Under the pieces are notes generated by a model that was not told the DNA's origin, made no database searches, and saw only the letters and a program-made list of their open reading frames with translations. DNA of 32,724 bases from JBQCDV01 sp051960855 (GTDB lineage: Bacteria > Actinomycetota > Actinomycetes > JAJZTN01): assembly GCA_051960855.1 (NCBI GenBank), contig JBQCDV010000173.1:1-32724 (forward strand), written 5' to 3'. This document shows positions 13,912-21,157 of the stretch, one piece after another. Made by a program: the position numbers and the translations under genes. The stretch's first letter is position 1. Each line of letters starts with the position of its first letter.

Positions 13912-13952
13912 GTGGCAGCCGCGCGAGGTCACTCGCGCGCAGCGGCGTGAGT
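13900..13952. repeat. 14-bp direct repeat with 39-bp period over two convergent stop codons
   Basis: GCAGCGGCGTGAGT occurs at 13900-13913 and 13939-13952. In the first copy TGA (13909-13911) is the stop of the diiron-protein gene; in the second a TGA lies in frame 13 codons later. On the minus strand GAGTGA at the end of the CDGSH gene also recurs 24 nt further on, in frame. The region can fold imperfectly (GCGTGAGT with ACTCGCGC) and may end both transcripts. Confidence 0.88.
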
Positions 13953-14243
13953 TCACTCGCCGCGTAGGCGGGGGACGGAGGAGCGCTCGTCGCCCCCGGC
14001 GGCGCAGAAACCAACCACCTTGTGCGTGCCATCGCAGAAGGGCTTGCTGCCTGACTGCCCGCACCGGCAGAGCGCCACGGTGCTGCGGCCTGGCACGATC
14101 TCGCGGCCGTCGGGAGTCTGGATGCGGAAGTCGCCGCGCACGATCAGCGGCCCGTCGGGATAGGGCGTGATCGTCGCACCGCCAGCCGCCGCGGGGTCGG
14201 CGGCCAGCGGTGTGACGTTGTCAGCCGGCTCGGGTGAGGCCAT
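13953..14243 (-). CDS. CDGSH-type iron-sulfur domain protein
   Basis: The protein has 96 residues. The C-terminal half carries the CDGSH motif CRCGQSGSKPFCDGTHK, i.e. C-X-C-X8-C-D-G-T-H, giving the three-Cys one-His ligand set for a redox-active [2Fe-2S] cluster. The N-terminal half (ITPYPDGPLIVRGDFRIQTPDGREI) is the usual beta-rich extension of bacterial single-CDGSH proteins. ATG 14243 overlaps the TGA of the upstream DUF2795 gene (TGATG), so the two are translationally coupled. The frame extends upstream inside that gene but the ATG gives the family-typical length. Its partner redox protein is not identifiable. Confidence 0.88.
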   Translation of the reverse strand: MASPEPADNVTPLAADPAAAGGATITPYPDGPLIVRGDFRIQTPDGREIVPGRSTVALCRCGQSGSKPFCDGTHKVVGFCAAGGDERSSVPRLRGE

Positions 14244-14656
14244 CAGAAGCGGTGCGACTCCACGTGGCCACCCAGGGTGGTCCACACGTCGTTGATGTTC
14301 TCGTAGGTGCGGTCCTCCGGAAGCTCGTCGAGCTGGCGCATCACGATGTCGGACGCCTCGTTCGCTCGCGCCGTGTCGATGAGCTCGCTGCGGCTGGCCG
14401 GCCAGATGTCCTTGCCGAGCACACTCGCCAGCTCACTGCGCTCGGTCACGTCGACCTTCGTCATGCCATCGGGCGTGCCGCCCGTGAGGTCGATGTTGGG
14501 GGCGTAGTCGACCTGCGGCTGGTCTTCACCCGGCGCCTGCTGGTCCCGCCACTCCTCGGCGCGCGTGCTCTTGTTGCCCTGCACGAGGCCCTTGGTCTCG
14601 TGCTTCATCTCGTCGTCCAGTGCCGGGCCGTGCTTGTTGTCGTGCTCCTCGATCAA
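14243..14656 (-). CDS. DUF2795-domain protein
   Basis: The protein has 137 residues. The N-terminal ~65 residues are charged and probably disordered. The C-terminal half (SELASVLGKDIWPASRSELI through MRQLDELPEDRTYENINDVW) matches DUF2795, a small helical domain of unknown function frequent in actinobacteria. The start is a TTG at 14656, supported by GAGGAGGA at 14661-14668 four to five nt upstream; no in-frame ATG or GTG fits better. It is translationally coupled to the CDGSH gene through a TGATG overlap. That association suggests a shared role, but none is known. Confidence 0.8.
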   Translation of the reverse strand: MIEEHDNKHGPALDDEMKHETKGLVQGNKSTRAEEWRDQQAPGEDQPQVDYAPNIDLTGGTPDGMTKVDVTERSELASVLGKDIWPASRSELIDTARANEASDIVMRQLDELPEDRTYENINDVWTTLGGHVESHRF

Positions 14657-14723
14657 CGTGTCCTCCTCAAGTCGTGCTCAACCGCGTGTGCGCTCTGCAC
14701 CTACCCGACGAGGCGACGACAAC

Positions 14724-15455
14724 TCACGAAGAGGCACACCGCGCCTGCTTGAGGTCACAGAGCTCCACCAGCTCGTCCGCGTGGGCCCACGGCCACGTGT
14801 GGTCCCGGCCGACAAGGTCCACAGCGACGCCGTCCCCCCGTGCGGCGAGCCGGGTGCACCAGGGGAGGCCCGCGAGGCTGTCCCGCTCTGCCCGGACCAC
14901 CGTGAGCCGTGCTGCGGCAGGCAGGACAGCGACGGCATCGTCGATCCGGTGAGCCCAGGCGGACAGGGTCGCCAGCGTCAGCCGGACCGGGCCGGAGCGC
15001 AGCCAGTCGGGCACCAGCAGCCGCAGCACGTCGAGCCGGGACCGGAGAGTCAGCGAGGCGAAGACGGCTCCAGCGTGCGCCAGCGAGCGGAACCGAGAGT
15101 CGAAGGTCGCACCCACGAGCATGACGTGCAGGTCGGCTCCGGCCTCGGTCCCCGCCTCACTGCCCAGCTCGCGCGCGGCCTCGGCCACCACCTGCGCGCC
15201 CATGCTGTGACCGACGAGCAGGACGCGGCGGCGTTCGGGGACGGGCTTGCGCCGTTCGGGGATCAGCGCGCGGACGCGCGCAGCGACCGCGCCACCGTAG
15301 GCGACCACGTCGCTCGGCACCCCGCGGGACCCGGGCCCGGGCAGCAGGTGCACCTCGGCCCCTGCGGTGGCGAGGGCCTCGGCGCAACCTTGGAGGTAGC
15401 GCCGGACGCCCAACCCCGGAACGATGATCACAAGAGGGCCGAGACGTCGGGGCAC
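14724..15455 (-). CDS. Alpha/beta-fold hydrolase
   Basis: The protein has 243 residues. It begins with a core beta-strand and oxyanion loop LVIIVPGLGVRRYLQGCAEA. The nucleophile elbow is GHSMGAQV (Ser), and the catalytic Asp and His are likely in ARLTVVRAERDSLAG and GRDHTWPWAHADELV. This arrangement is that of small alpha/beta hydrolases (esterase or lipase type); the substrate is unknown. GTG 15455 is chosen because it starts just before the first strand and gives a normal length; the frame upstream overlaps the divergent hydrolase gene. The ribosome binding site is weak. The start lies 53 bp from the divergent metallo-beta-lactamase-fold gene, so the two probably share a promoter region. 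Confidence 0.8.
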   Translation of the reverse strand: MPRRLGPLVIIVPGLGVRRYLQGCAEALATAGAEVHLLPGPGSRGVPSDVVAYGGAVAARVRALIPERRKPVPERRRVLLVGHSMGAQVVAEAARELGSEAGTEAGADLHVMLVGATFDSRFRSLAHAGAVFASLTLRSRLDVLRLLVPDWLRSGPVRLTLATLSAWAHRIDDAVAVLPAAARLTVVRAERDSLAGLPWCTRLAARGDGVAVDLVGRDHTWPWAHADELVELCDLKQARCASS

Positions 15456-15508
15456 GGCCGGGCCATACCCGGAGGTTGTCTGTCGGCAATCACGGGCAGG
15501 AGGCAGAC

Positions 15509-16381
15509 GTGAGCGAGATCCGGGAGCCGGGTGACCTGGTCCTGCCTGAGTTCGCGACACCGACCGGTGCCGGGGACCCTGCAGGCGCGCGCATCACCTT
15601 CATCGGCAACGCGACTGTCCTGATCGAGTGGGGCGGACTGACGCTGCTGACCGACCCCAACTTCCTGCATGCGGGGATGCCGGCGTCGATCGGCTACGGC
15701 CTCTTCACGATCCGCACCAAGAACCCGGCCATGTCGATCGACGACCTGCCGCCATTGGACGCGGTCGTCCTGTCTCATCTGCACGGCGACCACTGGGACT
15801 CCGTCGCGCGACGGCAGCTGCCCAAGGACCTGCCGATCCTGACGACCAAGCAGGCGGCCAAAAAGGTTGCCAAGCAAGGCTTTCGCGAGGCCGTCGGCAT
15901 GAGCACCTGGTCGATCCAGCGCATCGTCCGGGGCGACGCCGAGATCGCCATCACCTCGGTGCCGGGCCAGCATGGTCCAGGACCGGTGGCTAAGGCGCTG
16001 CCCGATGTCATGGGCTCCGTACTCGACCTGTCGTGGGCGGGGCGGCGGCGGTTGCGCATCTACATCACCGGCGACACCCTGCTGACGAGCGCTGTCGCCG
16101 AGGTCTCGGCCACGTTCTCCGACATCGACCTGTGCCTGCTGCACCTGGGCGGGACGAAGCTCGGCCCCGTGCTGCTGACCATGGATGCCGAGCAGGGAGT
16201 CGGCGCGCTACGCACGATCCAGCCGCGACGCGCCATCCCCATCCACTACGACGACTACCGCATCTTCACCAGCCCCATCTCCGACTTCGACCGGCTAGCG
16301 AAGGAGAACGGCTTCGGCCCGGTGGTGCGCTACCTGGAGCGTGGCGAGACCTACGTCGCAGTCCCCGCCGTCTCGGTGTGA
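15509..16381 (+). CDS. Metallo-beta-lactamase-fold hydrolase (UlaG/NAPE-PLD-like)
   Basis: The protein has 290 residues. The metal-binding motif is SHLHGDHWD (H-X-H-X-D-H), followed by VPGQHGPGP, YITGDTLL, LLHLGGTKLGP and a C-terminal IPIHYDDYRIF His. This order fits the UlaG / N-acyl-phosphatidylethanolamine phospholipase D-like branch rather than beta-lactamases: a cytoplasmic phosphodiester or lactone hydrolase with two metals. Substrate unknown. GTG 15509 has AGGAGG at 15498-15503, 5 nt upstream, which decides the start over an in-frame TTG or GTG further up. Its last 31 bp overlap the convergent DUF4349 gene tail-to-tail with no room for a conventional terminator. Confidence 0.85.
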   Translation: MSEIREPGDLVLPEFATPTGAGDPAGARITFIGNATVLIEWGGLTLLTDPNFLHAGMPASIGYGLFTIRTKNPAMSIDDLPPLDAVVLSHLHGDHWDSVARRQLPKDLPILTTKQAAKKVAKQGFREAVGMSTWSIQRIVRGDAEIAITSVPGQHGPGPVAKALPDVMGSVLDLSWAGRRRLRIYITGDTLLTSAVAEVSATFSDIDLCLLHLGGTKLGPVLLTMDAEQGVGALRTIQPRRAIPIHYDDYRIFTSPISDFDRLAKENGFGPVVRYLERGETYVAVPAVSV

Positions 16382-17472
16382 GCCGTTGACTGCAGGCGCC
16401 GGCGCTGCAGCCGGAGCAGCCACCTGCCCAGGAATGCCAGAGGGACAAGGACGATCGCGAACGGCAGCACAGCGCCGAGCGCAGTCAGCAGCACCACCGT
16501 CATGCTCACGAAGGCGTCCCACCCGCGCTGCAGCCCACCGAGGAAGCCTGTCGGCTCCGGCTTCTCGACTGGTGGCGCGGCGGCCGGCCCGAAGAGCGCC
16601 ACGCTGATGGTGGCGTAGTCCACCTGCGAACCGAGCGCCTTGCGCTGGGCCTGCATCGACTCCAGCTCCGCCTCACGCTTGGTCAACTCACCCTCGACAT
16701 TGACGATCTCGCCGACGGTCGTCGCCTTCGCCAGGAGTGCTCGGACGCGGGCGACGCTCGCCTGCATCGTCGCCAGGCGGCTGTCCAGGTCCGCGACCTG
16801 CCCCGTCACGTCGCGCTCGCTGCGCCGCACCGACAGCCGCTTGCCCAGCGCACCGAGGTCGGTGATGACCGACTCGAATCGCTCGCCGGGCACCTGCAGC
16901 GTCACGCTCGCCTGACTGTCATCAGAGCCGGAGCCGGAGCTGCTCGCGCTGTCCTTCCTGCTGCTCGGCGTGTCGCCCGAGCCCTGCTCGTCAGAGACGA
17001 AACCGTAGGCGGCGGAGGCGATCTGCTCGACCTGGCGCATGGCCGCCGGCACGTCGCGCACCTGGAGGGTCAGGCTGGCGGTGCGAATCACCGCCCGGTT
17101 CGCGCCCGGCACGACTGTGTCACCACTGCCACTGCCGTCGCTGCTGCCGGAGCTTCCACTGCTGCTACTGCTGCTACTGCTGCCACTGCCGTCGCTGCCG
17201 GAGCTGCCAGCACCGGTGGAAGCCTTGCCGGCCGACTCGTCGACACCCATCGCGGGGCCAGCAAAACCACCGCCCGAGGCGGCGTTGCCCCCGCTGTCAG
17301 CCGCCACGTCCGGGGCAGAGACACCGCTGGCACCGCTAGAGGTGCCGCTGGAGCTGCCGGAGCTGCTGGAGCAGGAGGCGACGAGGGCGACCAAGGCGAC
17401 CAGGCTCGCCACCGCCAGAAGCCAGCGCGGCCGGACGAGCCTGCGTCCACGGGACCAGAGACTGGAAGTCAT
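16351..17472 (-). CDS. DUF4349-domain lipoprotein
   Basis: The protein has 373 residues. A basic n-region, hydrophobic core and VALVASC lipobox (Cys ~34) mark a lipoprotein. A very long Ser/Gly-rich linker (about residues 35-125) leads to the DUF4349 domain: NRAVIRTASLTLQVRDVPAA, QASVTLQVPGERFESVITDL, a charged helical coiled coil (VADLDSRLATMQASVARV through EGELTKREAELESMQAQRK) and a C-terminal membrane helix (VVLLTALGAVLPFAIVLVPL) followed by Arg-rich tail. It thus has both a lipid anchor and a transmembrane helix. The domain's role is unknown; envelope sensing or stability is a guess. ATG 17472 is 53 nt after the DUF3618 stop, suggesting cotranscription with the upstream cluster. Confidence 0.86.
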   Translation of the reverse strand: MTSSLWSRGRRLVRPRWLLAVASLVALVALVASCSSSSGSSSGTSSGASGVSAPDVAADSGGNAASGGGFAGPAMGVDESAGKASTGAGSSGSDGSGSSSSSSSSGSSGSSDGSGSGDTVVPGANRAVIRTASLTLQVRDVPAAMRQVEQIASAAYGFVSDEQGSGDTPSSRKDSASSSGSGSDDSQASVTLQVPGERFESVITDLGALGKRLSVRRSERDVTGQVADLDSRLATMQASVARVRALLAKATTVGEIVNVEGELTKREAELESMQAQRKALGSQVDYATISVALFGPAAAPPVEKPEPTGFLGGLQRGWDAFVSMTVVLLTALGAVLPFAIVLVPLAFLGRWLLRLQRRRLQSTAHTETAGTAT

Positions 17473-17525
17473 GGCCCTTGGACGCGGCCCGTCCGGCCGC
17501 GGTTCCGCCTGTTGTGCCGCTCGAG

Positions 17526-18185
17526 CTACCGGTTGCCAGAGACCTGCTCGCGAGCCTGCTCCCGCAGGTCGTGCGTGTGCTGCTCGGCTTCGCCGGCGGT
17601 GTGCTGCGCGCGTTGGCGGGCTTCGTCCTGCACCGTGCTCGCCGCCTCCTGCGCCGTGCCCTTCACCGACTCCACAGCCTGCTGGGCCGGCTCGCGCAGC
17701 TGCTCCTTGACCTCGCTTGCGGACTGCGACAGCTGCTCCTTGACCGGTCCCGCGACCTCCTGGGCCTTGTCCTTCGCGGCCATTGCCGCCTGCTGCTCCT
17801 TCGAGCTGCTGGGAATCAGCGAGGACGCCAACCACCCGACCCCGAAGGCGATCAGCCCGGCGGCGAGTGGGTTGCCCTGCGTCTTCTGCGTTGCGGCCTG
17901 CGGCGCAGAGGAGACAGCAGAGGACGCCGACTGCGCGACGTCGCTGGCTCGGTCACTCACGGAGTGCGCCGCCGAGCTCGTCGTGGAGGTCACGCTGGAC
18001 GTGGTGTCGTGGGCGCTGCCCATCACGCGCTCCTTCACTCCTGAGACTGCCCCCTTGGCCCGCTCGACGCGGCGGGACACGACGCGGCTCGGCGACACCT
18101 TGTCGGCAAGGGCGTCGACATCCGTGCCGAGCCGGCCCTGGGTCGTCTCGATCTGCTGACGGATGACGTCAGGGTCCTCAGCCAT
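17526..18185 (-). CDS. DUF3618-domain membrane-associated protein
   Basis: The protein has 219 residues. The N terminus MAEDPDVIRQQIETTQGRLG and the following DVDALADKVSPSRVV are the DUF3618 signature. A Ser/Thr/Ala-rich amphipathic stretch follows, then one short hydrophobic helix (PLAAGLIAFGVGWLASSLIP, residues ~105-124). The C-terminal ~90 residues are Ala/Gln/Glu-rich repeats (KEQLSQSASEVKEQLREPAQ) of LEA/apolipoprotein-like character, probably a long amphipathic helix at the membrane surface. The start ATG 18185 lies inside the end of the holin-like gene (8-nt overlap), so translation is coupled. Such proteins typically occur next to Phage_holin_3_6 proteins in actinobacteria; function unknown. 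Confidence 0.85.
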   Translation of the reverse strand: MAEDPDVIRQQIETTQGRLGTDVDALADKVSPSRVVSRRVERAKGAVSGVKERVMGSAHDTTSSVTSTTSSAAHSVSDRASDVAQSASSAVSSAPQAATQKTQGNPLAAGLIAFGVGWLASSLIPSSSKEQQAAMAAKDKAQEVAGPVKEQLSQSASEVKEQLREPAQQAVESVKGTAQEAASTVQDEARQRAQHTAGEAEQHTHDLREQAREQVSGNR

Positions 18186-18780
18186 GGGTGCCTCCAGTCC
18201 GGCTCGCGCTCGTGGTGGGGTTGGTGGTGGGGGTGGTGGTCGTGCCGCTCGGCGACGTGGGACGGTCGCGGAGGTCGAGCGCCTGCGGCGTCTCCTTGAT
18301 CGTCTCGATCGTGCGCTCCGGCTTCGGGTGCACCTGACGGAAGGTGCTGCGGCCCTTCGCGAACAGGACCGCGGCGATGATGGCCCAGATGGCTGCGACG
18401 ATCAGGGCTGCCCACCCGAAGGGCATGACCGCGGCGAGCGCCCCGGTCAGCGCCAGCGAGAGGAACAGGAGCACGAAGTACCCGGCGAGGCCCGCGCCGC
18501 TAACCATGCCGGCAGCTTTGCCAGTCTTGGTCGCCTCCTGCGACAGCTCGGCCTTGGCGAGCGCGACCTCCTGGCGGATGAGGGTCGACAGGTCGGAGGC
18601 GACCTTGCTCATGAGCTCGCCGACGCTCTGGTTGCTGGACTCGTACTGCGCGCGCGGCTCGTAGCCGGCGTCGGTCTGGTAGGCGGCGCCCGGCTCGAAG
18701 GCGGTGGCGCCGGGTCCACCCGAGCCGCCGGCGGGGTCGGCGCCGGCACCGGCGTGCCGTCCGGGATAGCTGCTGCTCAC
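18178..18780 (-). CDS. Phage_holin_3_6 (actinobacterial holin-superfamily) membrane protein
   Basis: The protein has 200 residues. After a Gly/Ala/Pro-rich N terminus comes SVGELMSKVASDLSTLIRQE and VALAKAELSQEATK, the typical amphipathic helix of this family, then two membrane helices (GAGLAGYFVLLFLSLALTGA and WAALIVAAIWAIIAAVLF) and a Thr/Pro-rich tail. Despite the family name these are chromosomal envelope proteins, not phage lysis genes; no phage genes are nearby. GTG 18780 overlaps the upstream stop (GTGA) and has GGGAGGGA at 18788-18795 with a 7-nt spacer. Cotranscribed with the flanking genes. Function unknown. Confidence 0.86.
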   Translation of the reverse strand: MSSSYPGRHAGAGADPAGGSGGPGATAFEPGAAYQTDAGYEPRAQYESSNQSVGELMSKVASDLSTLIRQEVALAKAELSQEATKTGKAAGMVSGAGLAGYFVLLFLSLALTGALAAVMPFGWAALIVAAIWAIIAAVLFAKGRSTFRQVHPKPERTIETIKETPQALDLRDRPTSPSGTTTTPTTNPTTSASRTGGTHG

Positions 18781-19640
18781 AGTGGCGTCCCTCCCAGCCC
18801 GCGCTCCCCGCGGGGTCGGTCACCCACGGGCTCCTCGACGAGGGGGTCGGTCATCCCCGCCGGGGTCAGTCCGGGCTCGGTCAGCGGGGGCACCGCGGTG
18901 GAGCGCTCGTCAGTCAGATCGACGACGAGGTCGTCGGTGCCAGGCTCGGTGCGAGGGAGCTCGTCCGTCCCGTAGCCGGGAGTGGCGTAGCCCGCGCTGC
19001 CGTAGCCGGGCGTACCGGTCGTACCGGTCGTCACCGGAAGGCGAGAGTCGTTGGGGTTGCCCGCGGCGGTGACGCCGCTGCTGGAGGCATCCTTCGTGCC
19101 GCGGAACAGCCGTCCGGCGACGACGCCGGCCAGGGCCGCGCCGAGCAGGAACGTCCCGGGCTTGCGCCGTGCGAAGCCCCGGACTTCCTCGACCAGGTCC
19201 TGGGGCTCATGCTGCTCCAACCAGCGAGCAGCGTGGTCGAGTCGCTGCCCGGCCTGCCGAGCGGCGTTGGTGGCAATTCCCTGCTGACCGGAGTGGCCCG
19301 CCATGGTCTGCAGCTCCTGGGCGACTGACCGCAGGCCGTCGGCAGCGCGCTGCTTCTGCTGCATCGCCTGCTCCTGGCCCTGGCTCTTGGCCTCGTCCAG
19401 GAGGTGCCGAGCCTGGTCGGTCGACTCCTGCATGACCTGCTTGGCCTGGTCCATGGCCGTGCCGGCGACCTGCTGAGCGTCGCCCTTCGCGGTCTGCGCT
19501 ACGGCCGCTCCGTGCTCCTTGGCGGCCGAAGCGGTTGCGGTGGCAGCGCCGCCGGCTGTGCCGTCGGGAGCACTGCTGCCGGGGGTCGAGGTGACGCCCG
19601 GGGTTGTCGTGGTGGTGGGGCTGGTCGTCGAGTCGCTCAT
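18777..19640 (-). CDS. Apolipoprotein/LEA-like envelope protein, first gene of the cluster
   Basis: The protein has 287 residues and no family I can name with certainty. The N terminus is Thr/Ser/Gly-rich; residues ~40-155 are Gln/Ala-rich amphipathic repeats (AKQVMQESTDQARHLLDEAK, MQQKQRAADGLRSVAQELQ) resembling apolipoprotein or YtxH-associated helices. A RRKPGTFLLGAALAGVVAGR segment (~170-190) is a short membrane helix followed by LFRG, as in YtxH-like proteins. The C-terminal ~95 residues are acidic, Gly/Tyr/Pro-rich and probably disordered. ATG 19640 has AAGGAG at 19650-19655 with a 9-nt spacer. The stop overlaps the start of the holin-like gene (GTGA). It probably leads a four-gene operon running to 16351. 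Confidence 0.75.
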   Translation of the reverse strand: MSDSTTSPTTTTTPGVTSTPGSSAPDGTAGGAATATASAAKEHGAAVAQTAKGDAQQVAGTAMDQAKQVMQESTDQARHLLDEAKSQGQEQAMQQKQRAADGLRSVAQELQTMAGHSGQQGIATNAARQAGQRLDHAARWLEQHEPQDLVEEVRGFARRKPGTFLLGAALAGVVAGRLFRGTKDASSSGVTAAGNPNDSRLPVTTGTTGTPGYGSAGYATPGYGTDELPRTEPGTDDLVVDLTDERSTAVPPLTEPGLTPAGMTDPLVEEPVGDRPRGERGLGGTPL

Positions 19641-19748
19641 CGAAGCGGTCTCCTTGCGTCGGTCGTTGCGGACGCAGCGGAATCCGGGCTCGAGCCGGTC
19701 CCGCGAACCCCCCGGTTGTGACCGAACCCCGCGCTGCGAAACCGAAAG

Positions 19749-19793
19749 CAGGTCAGGAGCAGGCAGGTCAGGAGCAGGCAGGTCAGGAGAAGG
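19749..19793. repeat. 15-bp tandem repeat, three copies
   Basis: CAGGTCAGGAGCAGG occurs at 19749-19763 and 19764-19778, and with one changed base at 19779-19793. It lies in the 253-bp divergent region upstream of both the envelope operon and the 67-residue protein gene. Confidence 0.93.
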
Positions 19794-19810
19794 CGGGAGT
19801 CGTGGCCGTG

Positions 19811-19852
19811 AGAACGGGAAAGGCAGAACGGGAAGGGCAGAACGCGAAGGGC
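19811..19852. repeat. 14-bp tandem repeat, three copies
   Basis: AGAACGGGAAAGGC (19811-19824), AGAACGGGAAGGGC (19825-19838) and AGAACGCGAAGGGC (19839-19852) differ by only one or two bases. This array begins 17 bp after the unrelated 15-bp array and ends 41 bp before the next start codon. Confidence 0.92.
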
Positions 19853-19893
19853 GCTGAATGCGCGCGTCCATACGTCACGACGAGGAGTCACGC

Positions 19894-20097
19894 ATGCAGA
19901 TCGACAAGGATCAGATCCTGGACCTGCTCCGCTCGCGCGGGGACAACGAGAAGGCGCAGCAGGCGCAGAAAGAGCTGCCGGACAAGGTCGACCCCGAGCA
20001 GCACAAGAACCTGCTCGAGCAGCTGGGCATCAGCCCTCAGGACCTCATCTCCCGCTTCACCGGCGGCGGTGGCCTCGGCGGCCTGCTGGGCGGCTAG
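19894..20097 (+). CDS. Small acidic/helical conserved-looking protein (67 aa), function unknown
   Basis: The protein is MQIDKDQILDLLRSRGDNEK onward, with charged helices (AQQAQKELPDKVDPEQHKNL, LLEQLGISPQDLISRF) and a glycine-rich tail GGGGLGGLLGG. No signal peptide or membrane helix is seen. ATG 19894 has GAGGAG at 19882-19887 with a 6-nt spacer; ATG 19858 would add 12 residues but lacks a ribosome binding site. I do not recognise a named family, though the helix-plus-Gly-tail form is common in small actinobacterial proteins. It is divergent from the envelope operon and may be coregulated with it; a hairpin at 20134-20155 would end its transcript. Confidence 0.75.
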   Translation: MQIDKDQILDLLRSRGDNEKAQQAQKELPDKVDPEQHKNLLEQLGISPQDLISRFTGGGGLGGLLGG

Positions 20098-20121
20098 CCC
20101 TGCGCTACCCCACCGCGGCGA

Positions 20122-21141
20122 TTAGGCTGGCTGCCCCGGCGACGTCTCGCCGGGGTAGGTCAGCCCGATCTGGCGGCGCACCTCGTCCAGCGTCTGCATG
20201 ATGCGGACGGTCTCGTCCAGGCTCATGACGTCGCTCTCGGTTCGGCCAGCGCGGATGCACGCTGCGACCTCCATGGCCTGGAAGCGCAGCCCATGCTCGT
20301 CGACGCGCTGCCACTCCTCGAGCACCTCGCCGTCCCGTGACACGAGACGGAACGTCGTGGGCCGGTACCAGGTGCGGTCGACCTCGATGCGACCCTCGGT
20401 GCCGCTGATGACGGCCACGTTCGCGGTGGCGGCGAGTGACGTGGTGGTGAGGACCGCCTGCGCGCCCCCGTCATGCTCGAGCACGACAGAGGTGGTCCCG
20501 TCCACGCCGGTGAAGGCCGGAGTCGCGACTGCCCGCACCCGTGTGGGGTCGCCGAGGACCAGCGACGCGAACGACACCGGGTAGATCCCCAGGTCCAGCA
20601 GAGCACCCCCGCCGAGCTCGGGCGCGAAGATGCGATGGTCCGGGTCCGGCGCGAACCACTGACCGTGGTCGGCTGTCAGGCACACGAGATCCCCGACTGC
20701 GCCGTTCGCCAGGAGCTCGCGCACCCGCACGATGTGCGGCAGAAAGCGCGTCCACATCGCCTCCATGAGGAACAGCCCGCGCGAGCGCGCCTCGTCCACG
20801 ACCTGCTGCGCCTCGACGGCGTTCAGGGTGAATGGCTTCTCGAGCAGCACATGCTTGCCGGCTCGCAACGCCCGCAGTGCCTCCTGGGCGTGCAGCGGGT
20901 GGGGCGTCGCGACGTACACGACGTCGACGTCGGGGTCAGCGACGAGATCGTCGTAACTGCCGTGGCCGTGGACGCCAGGAGGGAGGACGTCCGCATGCTC
21001 GGCGAGGAAACGGGCCGCTCCCTCCGCGGACCTGCTGCCCACGGCCGTTACCGTTGCGTCGTCGACCAGGTGCAGGGCGCGCACGAACGACGCCGCGATC
21101 CGACCTGTCGAGAGAATGCCCCAGCGCATCGTGTCTGCCAC
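20122..21141 (-). CDS. Gfo/Idh/MocA-family NAD(P)-dependent oxidoreductase
   Basis: The protein has 339 residues, normal for the family. The Rossmann start is RWGILSTGRIAASFVRAL; the nucleotide-binding region continues with DVDVVYVATPHPLHAQEAL and HVLLEKPFTLN (the conserved EKP lysine). The C-terminal sheet domain includes FLMEAMWTRFLPHI and GGGALLDLGIYPVSF, as in the dihydrodiol/glucose-fructose oxidoreductase-like branch, so a sugar or diol is a likely substrate. GTG 21141 (8 nt after a -10-like TACGCT) is taken as start; ATG 21129 is possible. The reading frame stays open far upstream, opposite the kup gene, but that part is not protein-like. The last codons coincide with a terminator hairpin. 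Confidence 0.87.
   Translation of the reverse strand: MADTMRWGILSTGRIAASFVRALHLVDDATVTAVGSRSAEGAARFLAEHADVLPPGVHGHGSYDDLVADPDVDVVYVATPHPLHAQEALRALRAGKHVLLEKPFTLNAVEAQQVVDEARSRGLFLMEAMWTRFLPHIVRVRELLANGAVGDLVCLTADHGQWFAPDPDHRIFAPELGGGALLDLGIYPVSFASLVLGDPTRVRAVATPAFTGVDGTTSVVLEHDGGAQAVLTTTSLAATANVAVISGTEGRIEVDRTWYRPTTFRLVSRDGEVLEEWQRVDEHGLRFQAMEVAACIRAGRTESDVMSLDETVRIMQTLDEVRRQIGLTYPGETSPGQPA
20134..20155. terminator. Bidirectional-type hairpin inside the 3' coding end of the Gfo/Idh/MocA gene
   Basis: CCCCGGCGA (20134-20142) and TCGCCGGGG (20147-20155) form a perfect 9-bp stem with a 4-nt loop. It lies 36 nt after the stop of the 67-residue gene on the plus strand but inside the last codons of the convergent oxidoreductase gene (PGETSPGQP). 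Confidence 0.65.
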
Positions 21142-21157
21142 GAGCGCTGAGCGTAGG

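Noticed and set aside
12206..14064. Long minus-strand frames opposite the lysozyme and diiron-protein genes
   Set aside because: Composition is Arg/His/Gly-rich with no motifs, while the plus strand carries complete family signatures.
18178..18780. Holin gene as a sign of a prophage
   Set aside because: The family is common in actinobacterial chromosomes next to DUF3618 genes, and no endolysin, structural or integrase gene is nearby.
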